Shown here: piece by piece, positions 9,483 through 17,096 of the stretch
Layout: the number at the start of each line of letters is the position of its first letter
Position numbering within the stretch: position 1 is the stretch's first letter
NCBI RefSeq assembly: GCF_019351435.1
Contig: NZ_JAHWYN010000009.1
Coordinates: forward strand, 1 to 64,000
Source: Flavobacterium taihuense
GTDB taxonomy: Bacteria; Bacteroidota; Bacteroidia; Flavobacteriales; Flavobacteriaceae
DNA length: 64,000 bases
Direction: 5' to 3'
The notes under the pieces: model-generated
The model's input: only the letters and a program-made list of their open reading frames with translations
Told to the model about the DNA's origin: nothing
The model's database searches: none
Program-made: the position numbers and the translations under genes

Positions 9483-10091
9483 ATGAAATCGATTACAATT
9501 AAAGGATCAGAAAGAGAAAGCGTGGGCAAAGTAGCTACTAAAGCCTTACGTAATGCTGGATTGGTTCCTTGCGTATTATACGGAGGAAGTCAGGCAGTTC
9601 ATTTTTCAGCGGAAGTTATAGCTTTCAAGAACTTGGTTTACACTCCAAACGCGCACACAGTTGTGATTGAACTTGGAGAAGGAAAAACTTTCAATGCAGT
9701 TTTACAAGACATTCAAGTACACCCGGTATCTGACAAAATTTTACATATTGACTTCTTTCAAATCTTTGATGACAAAGAAATCACTATGGAAGTTCCAGTA
9801 AAAATAGTTGGAAAATCAAAAGGAGTTATGGCAGGTGGAGATTTACGTTTGAACACTCGTAAATTGAAAGTTAAAGCTTTACCAAAAAATCTTCCAGATT
9901 TCGTTGAAGCTGACATCACACCTCTTGACATGGGTAACAAATTATACGTTACTAAAGTGCCAACACCAAACTTCAAAATCATGCACCCAGACAACACAGT
10001 AATTTGTCAGGTGAAGATCTCTCGTGCGGCTATGAAAGCAGCGCAAGAAGCAGCAAAAGCAGCAAAAGCTCCTGCAAAAAAGAAAAAATAA
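9483..10091 (+). CDS. rplY: 50S ribosomal protein L25 (CTC/TL5 type)
   Basis: 202 residues, the long CTC/TL5 form with the N-terminal 5S rRNA-binding L25 domain (about 1-95, start [16 protein letters not shown]) and the C-terminal TL5 beta domain (about 100-185, [19 protein letters not shown]). The tail from about 185 is Ala/Lys-rich ([13 protein letters not shown]), typical of Bacteroidota members. Binds 5S rRNA in the large subunit. Second gene after prs, ended by a clear terminator. Confidence 0.96.
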   Translation: MKSITIKGSERESVGKVATKALRNAGLVPCVLYGGSQAVHFSAEVIAFKNLVYTPNAHTVVIELGEGKTFNAVLQDIQVHPVSDKILHIDFFQIFDDKEITMEVPVKIVGKSKGVMAGGDLRLNTRKLKVKALPKNLPDFVEADITPLDMGNKLYVTKVPTPNFKIMHPDNTVICQVKISRAAMKAAQEAAKAAKAPAKKKK

Positions 10092-10110
10092 TACTTTTTC
10101 AATCTATATC

Positions 10111-10146
10111 AAAAGCATCAGTTTCACGACTGGTGCTTTTTTTTTG
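10111..10146 (+). terminator. Rho-independent terminator of prs-rplY
   Basis: Stem AAAAGCATCAGT (10111-10122) pairs with ACTGGTGCTTTT (10129-10140), with one G-U pair and loop TTCACG, followed by a run of T. Confidence 0.9.
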
Positions 10147-10180
10147 AATAAAAGCGAAAGATTGGGCATTTCAGGAAGCA

Positions 10181-10252
10181 TGGATTCCCGCTTTCCGCTA
10201 TATTCCATCTCGTAGAAAAAACGAGCTGGGATACCGCTGCAATCGGGGCTAG
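10181..10252. repeat. REP-like intergenic hairpin element
   Basis: Core stem ATTCCATCTCGT (10202-10213) pairs with ACGAGCTGGGAT (10221-10232) with G-U and mismatch positions, flanked by outer CCCG and CGGG arms. Resembles dispersed intergenic palindromic repeats of Flavobacterium; that assignment is from memory, not a search. Confidence 0.5.
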
Positions 10253-10290
10253 TTGGATTTTATGGTTTTATTTTTGCAATCATACTACTT

Positions 10291-10370
10291 CAAAACGCGC
10301 AAAAAAAAGCAAGGAACACAAAGCTTTGCGAACTTCGCATAATTCTTAGCGAGTTTTGCGGTTAAATTTG
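10291..10370. repeat. Degenerate CGCAAAG-type intergenic repeat
   Basis: On the minus strand this reads as AACCGCAAAAC...CGCTAAG...GCGAAGTTCGCAAAG, the same style of direct CGCAAAG units as at 42100-42240 and 43421-43568. Probably a decayed copy of one dispersed repeat family. Confidence 0.45.
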
Positions 10371-10405
10371 ACGTAATTCATATCGCCCAATAATCGAATA
10401 AAGTT

Positions 10406-10446
10406 TATTTTTGCAGCATGATAAAATGTCCCGATAGCTATCGGGA
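10406..10446 (+). promoter_or_regulatory. Candidate promoter and palindrome upstream of pth
   Basis: TATTTTTG at 10406-10413 matches the -7 consensus. Just downstream, TCCCGATAGCTATCGGGA (10429-10446) is an 18-base perfect palindrome lying in the predicted 5' leader of pth. It may be a REP-like insertion rather than a regulator; a partial relative (TCCCGATAACTAT) is seen at 15116. Confidence 0.4.
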
Positions 10447-10530
10447 ACAAACGCTTTTATCACCAAAAACAGAAGAGAACATAGATAATGTGAAACCAGA
10501 GGTTCACGAACACCAAAAAAATATAAAAAC

Positions 10531-11100
10531 GTGAGTAATAAATTTTTAATCGTTGGTCTTGGTAACATCGGCTCCGAATACGTAAATACACGACACAATA
10601 TTGGTTTTAAAGTAGTCGATTTTTTAGCAAAAAAAGAAGGAATCTCATTCGAAACCGTAAAACTGGGCGCACTCGCCGAATACAAATTCAAAGGAAGAAC
10701 CTTTTTACTACTTAAACCCAATACTTATATGAATCTAAGCGGCAAGGCCGTAAAATATTGGATGGACAAAGAAAACATTCCTCTGGAAAACCTATTTGTC
10801 ATCACCGATGATTTGAATCTTTCGTTCGGAACCATTCGCATCCGAAAAAAAGGCAGCGATGGAGGACATAACGGACTCAAAAACATCAATCTCGTTCTAA
10901 ACACACAAGAATATACCCGCTTTAGATTTGGCATCAGTGATGAATTCAAAAAAGGCCAACAAGTTGATTACGTTTTGGGAGATTGGGACGATACCGAGAA
11001 AGCAAAACTTCCCGAAAGACTGGAACTCGCTTCCGAAATCATAAAATCTTTTGGAACAGCAGGACTGGAAAATACTATGACAACCTATAACGGTAAATAA
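10531..11100 (+). CDS. pth: Peptidyl-tRNA hydrolase
   Basis: 189 residues, close to the usual 190. Releases peptides from prematurely dropped peptidyl-tRNA. The N-terminus FLIVGLGNIGSEYVNTRHNIGF has the catalytic Asn12 and His22, and VITDDLNLSFG...GSDGGHNGLKN holds the conserved Asp and substrate-binding loop. The start is GTG at 10531; an overlapping upstream frame hits a stop at this point, so there is no longer in-frame choice. Ends in a bidirectional terminator shared with the converging metalloprotease gene. Confidence 0.96.
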   Translation: MSNKFLIVGLGNIGSEYVNTRHNIGFKVVDFLAKKEGISFETVKLGALAEYKFKGRTFLLLKPNTYMNLSGKAVKYWMDKENIPLENLFVITDDLNLSFGTIRIRKKGSDGGHNGLKNINLVLNTQEYTRFRFGISDEFKKGQQVDYVLGDWDDTEKAKLPERLELASEIIKSFGTAGLENTMTTYNGK

Positions 11101-11133
11101 AAAAAGGGAGACAAGCAATTTGTCTCCCTTTTT
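11101..11133. terminator. Bidirectional terminator between pth and metalloprotease gene
   Basis: Stem AAAAAGGGAGACAA (11101-11114) pairs with TTGTCTCCC and a T-run (11120-11133), loop of about 5. Serves pth (+) and the converging gene (-). Confidence 0.9.
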
Positions 11134-11150
11134 GTAAATTTAAAACAGTT

Positions 11151-13835
11151 TTAGTTCACTATAATCTTAGAAACTCCCTTTCGATCTCCATCTACGACCG
11201 TAACGATATACGTTCCGGCTGAAGCATTAATCAATTGAATATTCTCATTGAAATTACCCGTATTTTTGAAGGTTTTTTGATAAATCTTACGCCCCAACAT
11301 GTCAGTAACAAATACTTCAACATCAGTTTTATCAGGACTCGTAAAAAGGATAGTAAAGTTTCCTTTATTGGGATTCGGATACAAAATGAAATCCTTAACA
11401 TCATAACTTGGTGTTGCCAAAGTTGCATAAGCGCTAGAACAAATCTGTATCGATGCCGAATTTATTGTCCCTGTATCACCAACTCCTATATCCCTAAATC
11501 TTAATTTCCATGTTCCTCCAGGATTTTCTCCATTAAAGGCAGATAAAAGAGCTGCCGGAGCAACCGTTTGACTGGTTGTTGAACCACATGTTAACAACCC
11601 GCCCAAATCATCATAAGTCAAAACTAAACTTGTATTACTGGCACCACAGGATCTATCAAAAAGTTTCACTACAGTTCCCTTTGGACTAACCAAATCAATT
11701 TGAACATCCGATATATAAGTATGTGTAAAACTAAGGTTGACATTTACGTCTTTAATTTCTAGAGAACCAGCCGGCACCACGATTGTCTTCTCAGTATAAG
11801 TACTTTGCGCATCGGGTATTGAATAGGGCGTTGCATAGGAATAGGTATTACAAGACGAAACAACACGATAACCTATTGCAAAAGGTTTACTATTTACCGC
11901 ATAAAAAATATTACCTGTAGGTTCTATCAAAATTCTACAATTCTTGGCTGCAGTAGTTGGAGCCGTAACAACCTCTGAGCCGTCGTTTGGAGTATTCGTT
12001 GCCAAAAATATAGGAAAAGTCAAACCACCGTCAGTAGACAACCTAATATTCACATTGGATGAACCAGATAAAGAATCAGTACCATTTACACTCCACGTTA
12101 TAGTCTGTACAGAACCTAAAAACCAACTTGAATCAGCTGTGTTTTGCGAAGTAACGGCAAATGGCCCTTTAGTATCATCTACCGTAACTACCATCGCATC
12201 CGAATTAGTTTGACCTAGTCCTTCACTCGCATTATCTCTACCGGTAAATACAAAATTCAACTTCCTACTCACTGACGAAACAGATTCCCAGGCCGAAGTT
12301 AACTGACTAGACAACACTCTGTCAAAAGCCGGAAAATAACGATTGGTCACACTACTTGGCAAAAAAGATCTAAAATTAGGACCATTGGATTTTGTAGCAT
12401 AAGCATAACTATTCGCACCACTTTGACTTGTCGTAGCCGAATCATTTTGCTCCCAACAATAAGTCAACGTATTTCCATTTGGATCTGAAGCTGTACCATT
12501 TAAAACAAAAGCAGTACTTTTTGGAATAATATAATCCATCCCAGCATTTACTGTTGGAGTTTGATTGCTCATTGGAGTACTTAAGGGACATGTTTTAGTA
12601 GCCAAGTTATCTTGAATTTGCTTAACACTTGCGTAAGCAAAATAATCGTCCGATTCACTTTGAACATTATAATCAGTTATTCCGGCGTAACCCATAATAG
12701 TAGTACCACTTCCAGGTTCTACACTTATGCCAGTCCCTTCAACGTCATACGAAAAAGTATGATTAGCTCCTAGTTGGTGCCCCATTTCGTGAGCCACATA
12801 GTCGACATCAAAACTATCACCCTCTGGCTTACCATTGGATGGCGATGTAAAGGCACTCCCTTTACCTGCAGGCTCAGAAACAGTTGGATCAACACAAACG
12901 CAACCTATACAGCCAGCATCTCCCCCCCCTCCTGAAGCCCCAAACAAATGTCCAATATCATAACCCGCGTTACCAATCACCGAAGTCAAGGTATTTTGTA
13001 ATTGCAAGGTCCAATCCCCACCAACCCCAGCTGTAGCATCGGAGTACGGATCTGTTGCAGCATCGGTGTAAATTAAAGCGATATTGTTGGCTATAATTTC
13101 CAGTTTTAAAGCTAAATCTTTATTGAACACCCCATTTACACGTGTCATCGTCGTATTCATTGCAGCCAAGGCATTCGCTGCTGTCCCTCCAAAATAAGCA
13201 GTATATTCCCCAGTGCAAGACAATGCTAGTCTCATAGTTTTAAACACTCCATTATTAGACCTTAATTTACTCGTTTCTTTTGCCAAATCCTTATTCAATG
13301 CAACATCCACCGTCCTACAAGTTAAAGGCAAATCTCCTTTACTTCGATTCTTAGAAGTCGTAATTGCATATATTGATTTATCTTTAGCTAAAGGCTCAAT
13401 AAATTCCGAACCGCTGTCTCCTCTCAAAACCATAGTTTGAATTCCGCTCGGAGAAACACTAAAATTAATGGAAGCCCCAGGATCTGTAATCCCTGTTCCC
13501 GAATAGGCACGGATTTCAGGATATAGCGCTTGCAATTCAGGAGCAAAATTAGAAGACTCTACAACCAAAAACTGTTCAATTTGCCCATTACTATTTGGTA
13601 TTGCAATTGCAACTCCTTTATTGATCGGAGCGCGTGAACGCAATGTTTCGAGAGAATTTTTAAATTCGGCTTCATTTAAAGTGTACAATAATTTACTCTC
13701 TAATTCAGAATTACTTTCCTGTCTTTCAGAAACTGTTTTTTGAGAATAACCTACCGCTGTCCAAGACGATTTCCCTTGAGAATATCCAACAAAAACAACC
13801 CAAAATAAACCAAAACAAAATAGTAATTTACTCAT
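11151..13835 (-). CDS. Secreted reprolysin-like zinc metalloprotease with P-domain and T9SS sorting domain
   Basis: 894 residues. Signal peptide MSKLLFCFGLFWVVFVGYSQ, propeptide-like region to about 195, then a metzincin catalytic domain with HEMGHQLGANH at 349-359 (His349, Glu350, His353, His359), then an Ig/PKD-like region, a proprotein-convertase P-domain at about 665-800 (VNLSFTHTYISDVQIDLVSP, GGTWKLRFRD), and a type A T9SS C-terminal domain from about 815 (LYPNPNKGNF ... GTYIVTVVDGDRKGVSKIIV). Expected to be exported by T9SS and released or anchored at the surface to degrade protein. Converges on pth. A good promoter lies immediately upstream. Confidence 0.93.
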   Translation of the reverse strand: MSKLLFCFGLFWVVFVGYSQGKSSWTAVGYSQKTVSERQESNSELESKLLYTLNEAEFKNSLETLRSRAPINKGVAIAIPNSNGQIEQFLVVESSNFAPELQALYPEIRAYSGTGITDPGASINFSVSPSGIQTMVLRGDSGSEFIEPLAKDKSIYAITTSKNRSKGDLPLTCRTVDVALNKDLAKETSKLRSNNGVFKTMRLALSCTGEYTAYFGGTAANALAAMNTTMTRVNGVFNKDLALKLEIIANNIALIYTDAATDPYSDATAGVGGDWTLQLQNTLTSVIGNAGYDIGHLFGASGGGGDAGCIGCVCVDPTVSEPAGKGSAFTSPSNGKPEGDSFDVDYVAHEMGHQLGANHTFSYDVEGTGISVEPGSGTTIMGYAGITDYNVQSESDDYFAYASVKQIQDNLATKTCPLSTPMSNQTPTVNAGMDYIIPKSTAFVLNGTASDPNGNTLTYCWEQNDSATTSQSGANSYAYATKSNGPNFRSFLPSSVTNRYFPAFDRVLSSQLTSAWESVSSVSRKLNFVFTGRDNASEGLGQTNSDAMVVTVDDTKGPFAVTSQNTADSSWFLGSVQTITWSVNGTDSLSGSSNVNIRLSTDGGLTFPIFLATNTPNDGSEVVTAPTTAAKNCRILIEPTGNIFYAVNSKPFAIGYRVVSSCNTYSYATPYSIPDAQSTYTEKTIVVPAGSLEIKDVNVNLSFTHTYISDVQIDLVSPKGTVVKLFDRSCGASNTSLVLTYDDLGGLLTCGSTTSQTVAPAALLSAFNGENPGGTWKLRFRDIGVGDTGTINSASIQICSSAYATLATPSYDVKDFILYPNPNKGNFTILFTSPDKTDVEVFVTDMLGRKIYQKTFKNTGNFNENIQLINASAGTYIVTVVDGDRKGVSKIIVN

Positions 13836-13854
13836 AATTATAAAAATTAATTCA

Positions 13855-13886
13855 CAAAATTAATTCATTTGCAATGGAATACACAA
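13855..13886 (-). promoter_or_regulatory. Promoter of the metalloprotease gene
   Basis: Minus strand TTG (13886-13884), 21-bp spacer, then TAATTTTG (13862-13855): a good match to the Bacteroidota TTG-N17-23-TAnnTTTG promoter. The leader would be only about 13 nt. Confidence 0.6.
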
Positions 13887-14025
13887 CGATTTAAAAAATG
13901 ATTTCACAAATTTCACGTACTCCCTATCCAATACAACCGCCAGTGTGACATAATAATATTGGTAATTAATAACATTTCCCTCTTAAAATAGAAACTTCTT
14001 ATTCTTCTTTTTAAAATAGATAGTA

Positions 14026-14033
14026 TAAATTTG
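14026..14033 (+). promoter_or_regulatory. Candidate -7 box for ribF
   Basis: TAAATTTG followed by CAAA, 23 bp before the ribF start. No TTG at -33 spacing. Short leader. Confidence 0.5.
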
Positions 14034-14055
14034 CAAAATATTAAAATTATGTATT

Positions 14056-15000
14056 TTGAAGATTTTTCATTCTATAAACGATTTCCAAATTGGTACTGGA
14101 GAAACAATAAAAAAAACGATCCTTACACTAGGAACCTTTGACGGTGTTCATTTTGGCCATAAAAAAATTCTGGAAAAACTTACCCAAAGTACAGAAAACG
14201 AAAAATACGAAAGCCTAGTGCTTACTTTTTTTCCACATCCTCGTATGGTTTTACAAGAGGACTCAGACATAAAACTTCTCAATACCATTGAAGAAAAAAT
14301 AGATCTATTCGACAAAATAGGGATTCAAAATTTAGTTATTCATCCTTTTGACGAGAGCTTCTCCAGATTGACAGCCGAAGAATTTGTAAAAAACATACTG
14401 GTTGATCAATTTCATATTCACAAAATAATAATTGGTCATGACCACCGATTTGGGCGCAATAGAACTGCTAATATCGATGATTTAAAAGCTTTTGGAAAAC
14501 AATATGATTTTGAGGTAGAAGAAATTTCGGCACAAGAAATCAACGAAGTGTCTGTAAGCTCAACAAAAATTAGACATGCACTAATCGAAGGCAATGTGGC
14601 TTTGGCTAATAAATATTTAGGTTATGATTATTCTCTAACGGGCATTGTAACCAAAGGGAAACAATTGGGCAGAACCATTGGTTTTCCAACTGCCAATTTG
14701 AAATTAGACGAAAACTTCAAGCTTATTCCTCAAAACGGAGTGTACATTGTGAAGAGCGTTATCCGCTCAAAAACTGTTTTAGGAATGATGAATATTGGCT
14801 TCAATCCCACAGTTGATGGCAAATATCAGACAATCGAAATCAATTATTTTGACTTTGATGAAGTTTTATACAACCAAAAGATTACAGTTTATATTTTAGA
14901 AAGAATCCGAGCAGAAGAAAAATTTGACTCAGTAACTCATTTAAAAGAGCAATTAGAAAAAGATAAAAATACAGCTTTGGCTTATTTTAAAAATGTATAG
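14056..15000 (+). CDS. ribF: Bifunctional riboflavin kinase / FAD synthetase
   Basis: 314 residues, full length. Phosphorylates riboflavin to FMN, then adenylates it to FAD. N-terminal FAD synthetase domain has LGTFDGVHFGHKKIL (nucleotidyl-transferase motif, about 26-40) and IIGHDHRFGRNR; the C-terminal kinase domain has KGKQLGRTIGFPTANL and NGVYIV. The start is TTG at 14056 (MKIFHSINDF); the nearby ATG at 14049 is out of frame, so a TTG start is the best reading. Likely monocistronic with its own -7 box. Confidence 0.95.
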   Translation: MKIFHSINDFQIGTGETIKKTILTLGTFDGVHFGHKKILEKLTQSTENEKYESLVLTFFPHPRMVLQEDSDIKLLNTIEEKIDLFDKIGIQNLVIHPFDESFSRLTAEEFVKNILVDQFHIHKIIIGHDHRFGRNRTANIDDLKAFGKQYDFEVEEISAQEINEVSVSSTKIRHALIEGNVALANKYLGYDYSLTGIVTKGKQLGRTIGFPTANLKLDENFKLIPQNGVYIVKSVIRSKTVLGMMNIGFNPTVDGKYQTIEINYFDFDEVLYNQKITVYILERIRAEEKFDSVTHLKEQLEKDKNTALAYFKNV

Positions 15001-15375
15001 AATCTTTCATACTATTATCCTTTTCGGTAAAGCTTTTTTTACAATATTGGCAATATTGCTCTGAAGTTGTTGATTATCCGTGAGAGGGATAATAGGGAAC
15101 TACTGAAGTAGCCCATCCCGATAACTATGGAAAATCCAAATCCGATTAACACAAGTGACCTAACAGACATAAAGAAAAATAGGCAACTTCACTTACTGTA
15201 GCCTTTCCTATATAATTTTAAAAACGGAGGCTACCGTTTCCCTTTTCCATAAAAAGGATAAAAAACTACGATATCACTATATTTGTAATTCTATCAATTA
15301 TTTTTCGTAAATTTATATCAACCTACGTGATTACCAAACATATACTGCATTTCTAACTTTTAAAAAACGAATGAC
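15001..15375. other. Intergenic region with small inverted repeats and a promoter
   Basis: 375 bases, no gene seen. It contains AATATTG-G-CAATATT near 15047, ATTATCC/GGATAAT near 15072-15094, a partial relative of the 18-base palindrome (TCCCGATAACTAT at 15116), and TATATTTG (15278-15285), a -7 match about 90 bp before the next gene. Confidence 0.5.
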
Positions 15376-15813
15376 ATGAAAGTAAAAAAAGAAATTAAAA
15401 ATGGGTATTTCATTTTTATAACAATAGGAACATATTTTCTGCTGATGGAATTTCTAGGACTATCCCATCTTTTCTATTTAAGATTACTGAATGTGTTTTT
15501 CATTATTTATGCTGTTAATGATACTTTACAATCAAGAATTGCCCATGGCAAGAAAAAATTTGTCCCCAATGCTTTGGCTGCTTTAGTAACTTCAGCGGTA
15601 GGAGTATCGCTCTCTATAGCAGGACTATTGATTTATAGTTATCTGAGAGGAGGCGATGCTTACATTCATAACTTATCGGAAACCTTTTTATTCGGCGGAC
15701 ACCCTTCAATCAATATATATTGCTTTAGCTTATTTTTTGAAGGAATTGCTTCATCGGTTATCGTTACCCTCTTATTAATGTTGTACTATAATGATAAATT
15801 TATAGCAGATTAA
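15376..15813 (+). CDS. Small four-helix membrane protein, function unknown
   Basis: 145 residues. I do not recognise it confidently. Hydrophobic stretches at about 10-27, 32-47, 68-90 and 113-138 suggest four transmembrane helices; the segment between helices 2 and 3 (QSRIAHGKKKFVP) is basic and likely cytoplasmic. The last helix is followed by a short polar tail (YYNDKFIAD). It resembles DUF4199-type Bacteroidota membrane proteins in size and layout, but that is only a guess. Sits alone between ribF and bioB. Confidence 0.7.
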   Translation: MKVKKEIKNGYFIFITIGTYFLLMEFLGLSHLFYLRLLNVFFIIYAVNDTLQSRIAHGKKKFVPNALAALVTSAVGVSLSIAGLLIYSYLRGGDAYIHNLSETFLFGGHPSINIYCFSLFFEGIASSVIVTLLLMLYYNDKFIAD

Positions 15814-15860
15814 ACCACTCTTTTAAACTATTCATAGTAAGTCTTTTTAAACCCAATACA

Positions 15861-15891
15861 TTGCTTCTTTATAACAATTTGATTACTTTTG
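15861..15891 (+). promoter_or_regulatory. Promoter of bioB
   Basis: TTG (15861-15863), 20-bp spacer, TACTTTTG (15884-15891): close to the full Bacteroidota promoter consensus. The -7 box overlaps the TTG codon at 15889, which argues against a start there and for ATG at 15913. Confidence 0.7.
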
Positions 15892-15912
15892 GGGCATCAA
15901 AATAAAGGATCA

Positions 15913-16998
15913 ATGAGTATCACAAAACACAACTGGACGAAAGAAGAAATTATTGCTATTTATAATAAACCGATGATGGACTTGCTTTATGAAGCAGCTA
16001 CTATTCACCGGGAACACCATGACCCAAATGTAGTTCAGGTTTCTACTTTGGTTTCCATTAAAACAGGTGGCTGTTCTGAAGATTGCGGATATTGCCCACA
16101 AGCTGCCAGATACAACACAGGTGTTGAAGGAAACAATCTAATGTCTGTAAACCAAGTAAAAGCACAAGCCCTTCAGGCCAAATCAGGAGGTTCTTCCCGT
16201 GTATGTATGGGAGCAGCCTGGAGAAATGTAAAAGACGGCCCTGAATTTGACCAAGTTTTGGAAATGGTTCGTACCATCAACAAAATGGACATGGAAGTTT
16301 GCTGTACTTTAGGTATGATTACCGAAAACCAAGCTCAACGATTGGCAGAAGCAGGTCTTTACGCTTACAATCACAACTTAGATACTTCAGAAGATTATTA
16401 TAAAGAAGTAATCTCTACTCGTGGATTTGAAGATCGCTTACAAACTATAGAAAATGTTCGCAAAACCAGCGTTACCGTTTGTAGTGGTGGAATTATAGGA
16501 ATGGGAGAAAGCATCGAAGACAGAGCTGGAATGTTAGTAGCACTGTCCACTTTGAACCCACAACCGGAATCGGTACCAATCAATGCTTTAGTAGCGGTAG
16601 AAGGCACACCGATGGAAAATGAAAAACCGGTAGAAATTTGGGAAATGATTCGAATGGTAGCCACCACTAGAATTGTAATGCCAGAAACTCAAGTGCGTTT
16701 ATCGGCTGGAAGAATGAATATGAGTCGCGAAGGTCAAGCCATGTGTTTCTTTGCTGGAGCCAATTCTATTTTTGCTGGAGACAAATTACTTACAACACCA
16801 AATCCAGACGTTAATGAAGACATGAAAATGTTTGATTTATTGGGTTTAAAACCACAAAAACCATTCAAAAAAGCAGTACAAAGACCAACTGTTGAAGCAG
16901 TTGATTCTCAATTTGAATCACTAGGAGAAAAACCAAAATGGACTAGACCAGGGCATACGATTGAGAAAAATTTAGAAGCATCAATAAAAGGAAAATAA
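15913..16998 (+). CDS. bioB: Biotin synthase
   Basis: 361 residues from ATG 15913. Radical SAM enzyme that inserts sulfur into dethiobiotin, the last step of biotin synthesis. The CxxxCxxC cluster is in KTGGCSEDCGYCPQAARYN; YNHNLDTSEDYY and SGGIIGMGE are classic BioB motifs, and RLSAGRMNMSREGQAMCFFAG is near the C-terminus. An in-frame TTG at 15889 would add 8 residues, but it lies inside the -7 promoter box; AAAGGA precedes the ATG. It is unlinked to bioF-D-A, which lie about 26 kb away. Confidence 0.97.
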   Translation: MSITKHNWTKEEIIAIYNKPMMDLLYEAATIHREHHDPNVVQVSTLVSIKTGGCSEDCGYCPQAARYNTGVEGNNLMSVNQVKAQALQAKSGGSSRVCMGAAWRNVKDGPEFDQVLEMVRTINKMDMEVCCTLGMITENQAQRLAEAGLYAYNHNLDTSEDYYKEVISTRGFEDRLQTIENVRKTSVTVCSGGIIGMGESIEDRAGMLVALSTLNPQPESVPINALVAVEGTPMENEKPVEIWEMIRMVATTRIVMPETQVRLSAGRMNMSREGQAMCFFAGANSIFAGDKLLTTPNPDVNEDMKMFDLLGLKPQKPFKKAVQRPTVEAVDSQFESLGEKPKWTRPGHTIEKNLEASIKGK

Positions 16999-17017
16999 AA
17001 CTTTTTATAGAAATAGT

Positions 17018-17050
17018 AAAGCCCCTTTTTCATTATGAAAATGGGGCTTT
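17018..17050. terminator. Terminator between bioB and the converging array gene
   Basis: AAAGCCCC (17018-17025) pairs with GGGGCTTT (17043-17050), followed by TTTAG; an inner TTTT/AAAA extends the stem. Confidence 0.85.
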
Positions 17051-17096
17051 TTAGTTTAAACAATCCTAATTACTTTCTCTAATGTTTTACATTTAA

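Larger units (their letters stand above)
10092..10530. other. Intergenic region rich in repeats
   Basis: 439 bases with no convincing gene. From left to right it holds the rplY terminator, a hairpin repeat (10181-10252), a degenerate CGCAAAG-type repeat (10291-10370), a candidate -7 box TATTTTTG (10406-10413), and an 18-base perfect palindrome (10429-10446) ahead of pth. Confidence 0.7.

Noticed and set aside
14049..14051. ATG upstream of ribF
   Set aside because: It is out of frame with the FAD synthetase motifs.
15889..15912. TTG start giving a longer BioB
   Set aside because: The codon lies inside the -7 promoter box, and the ATG at 15913 matches the family N-terminus.
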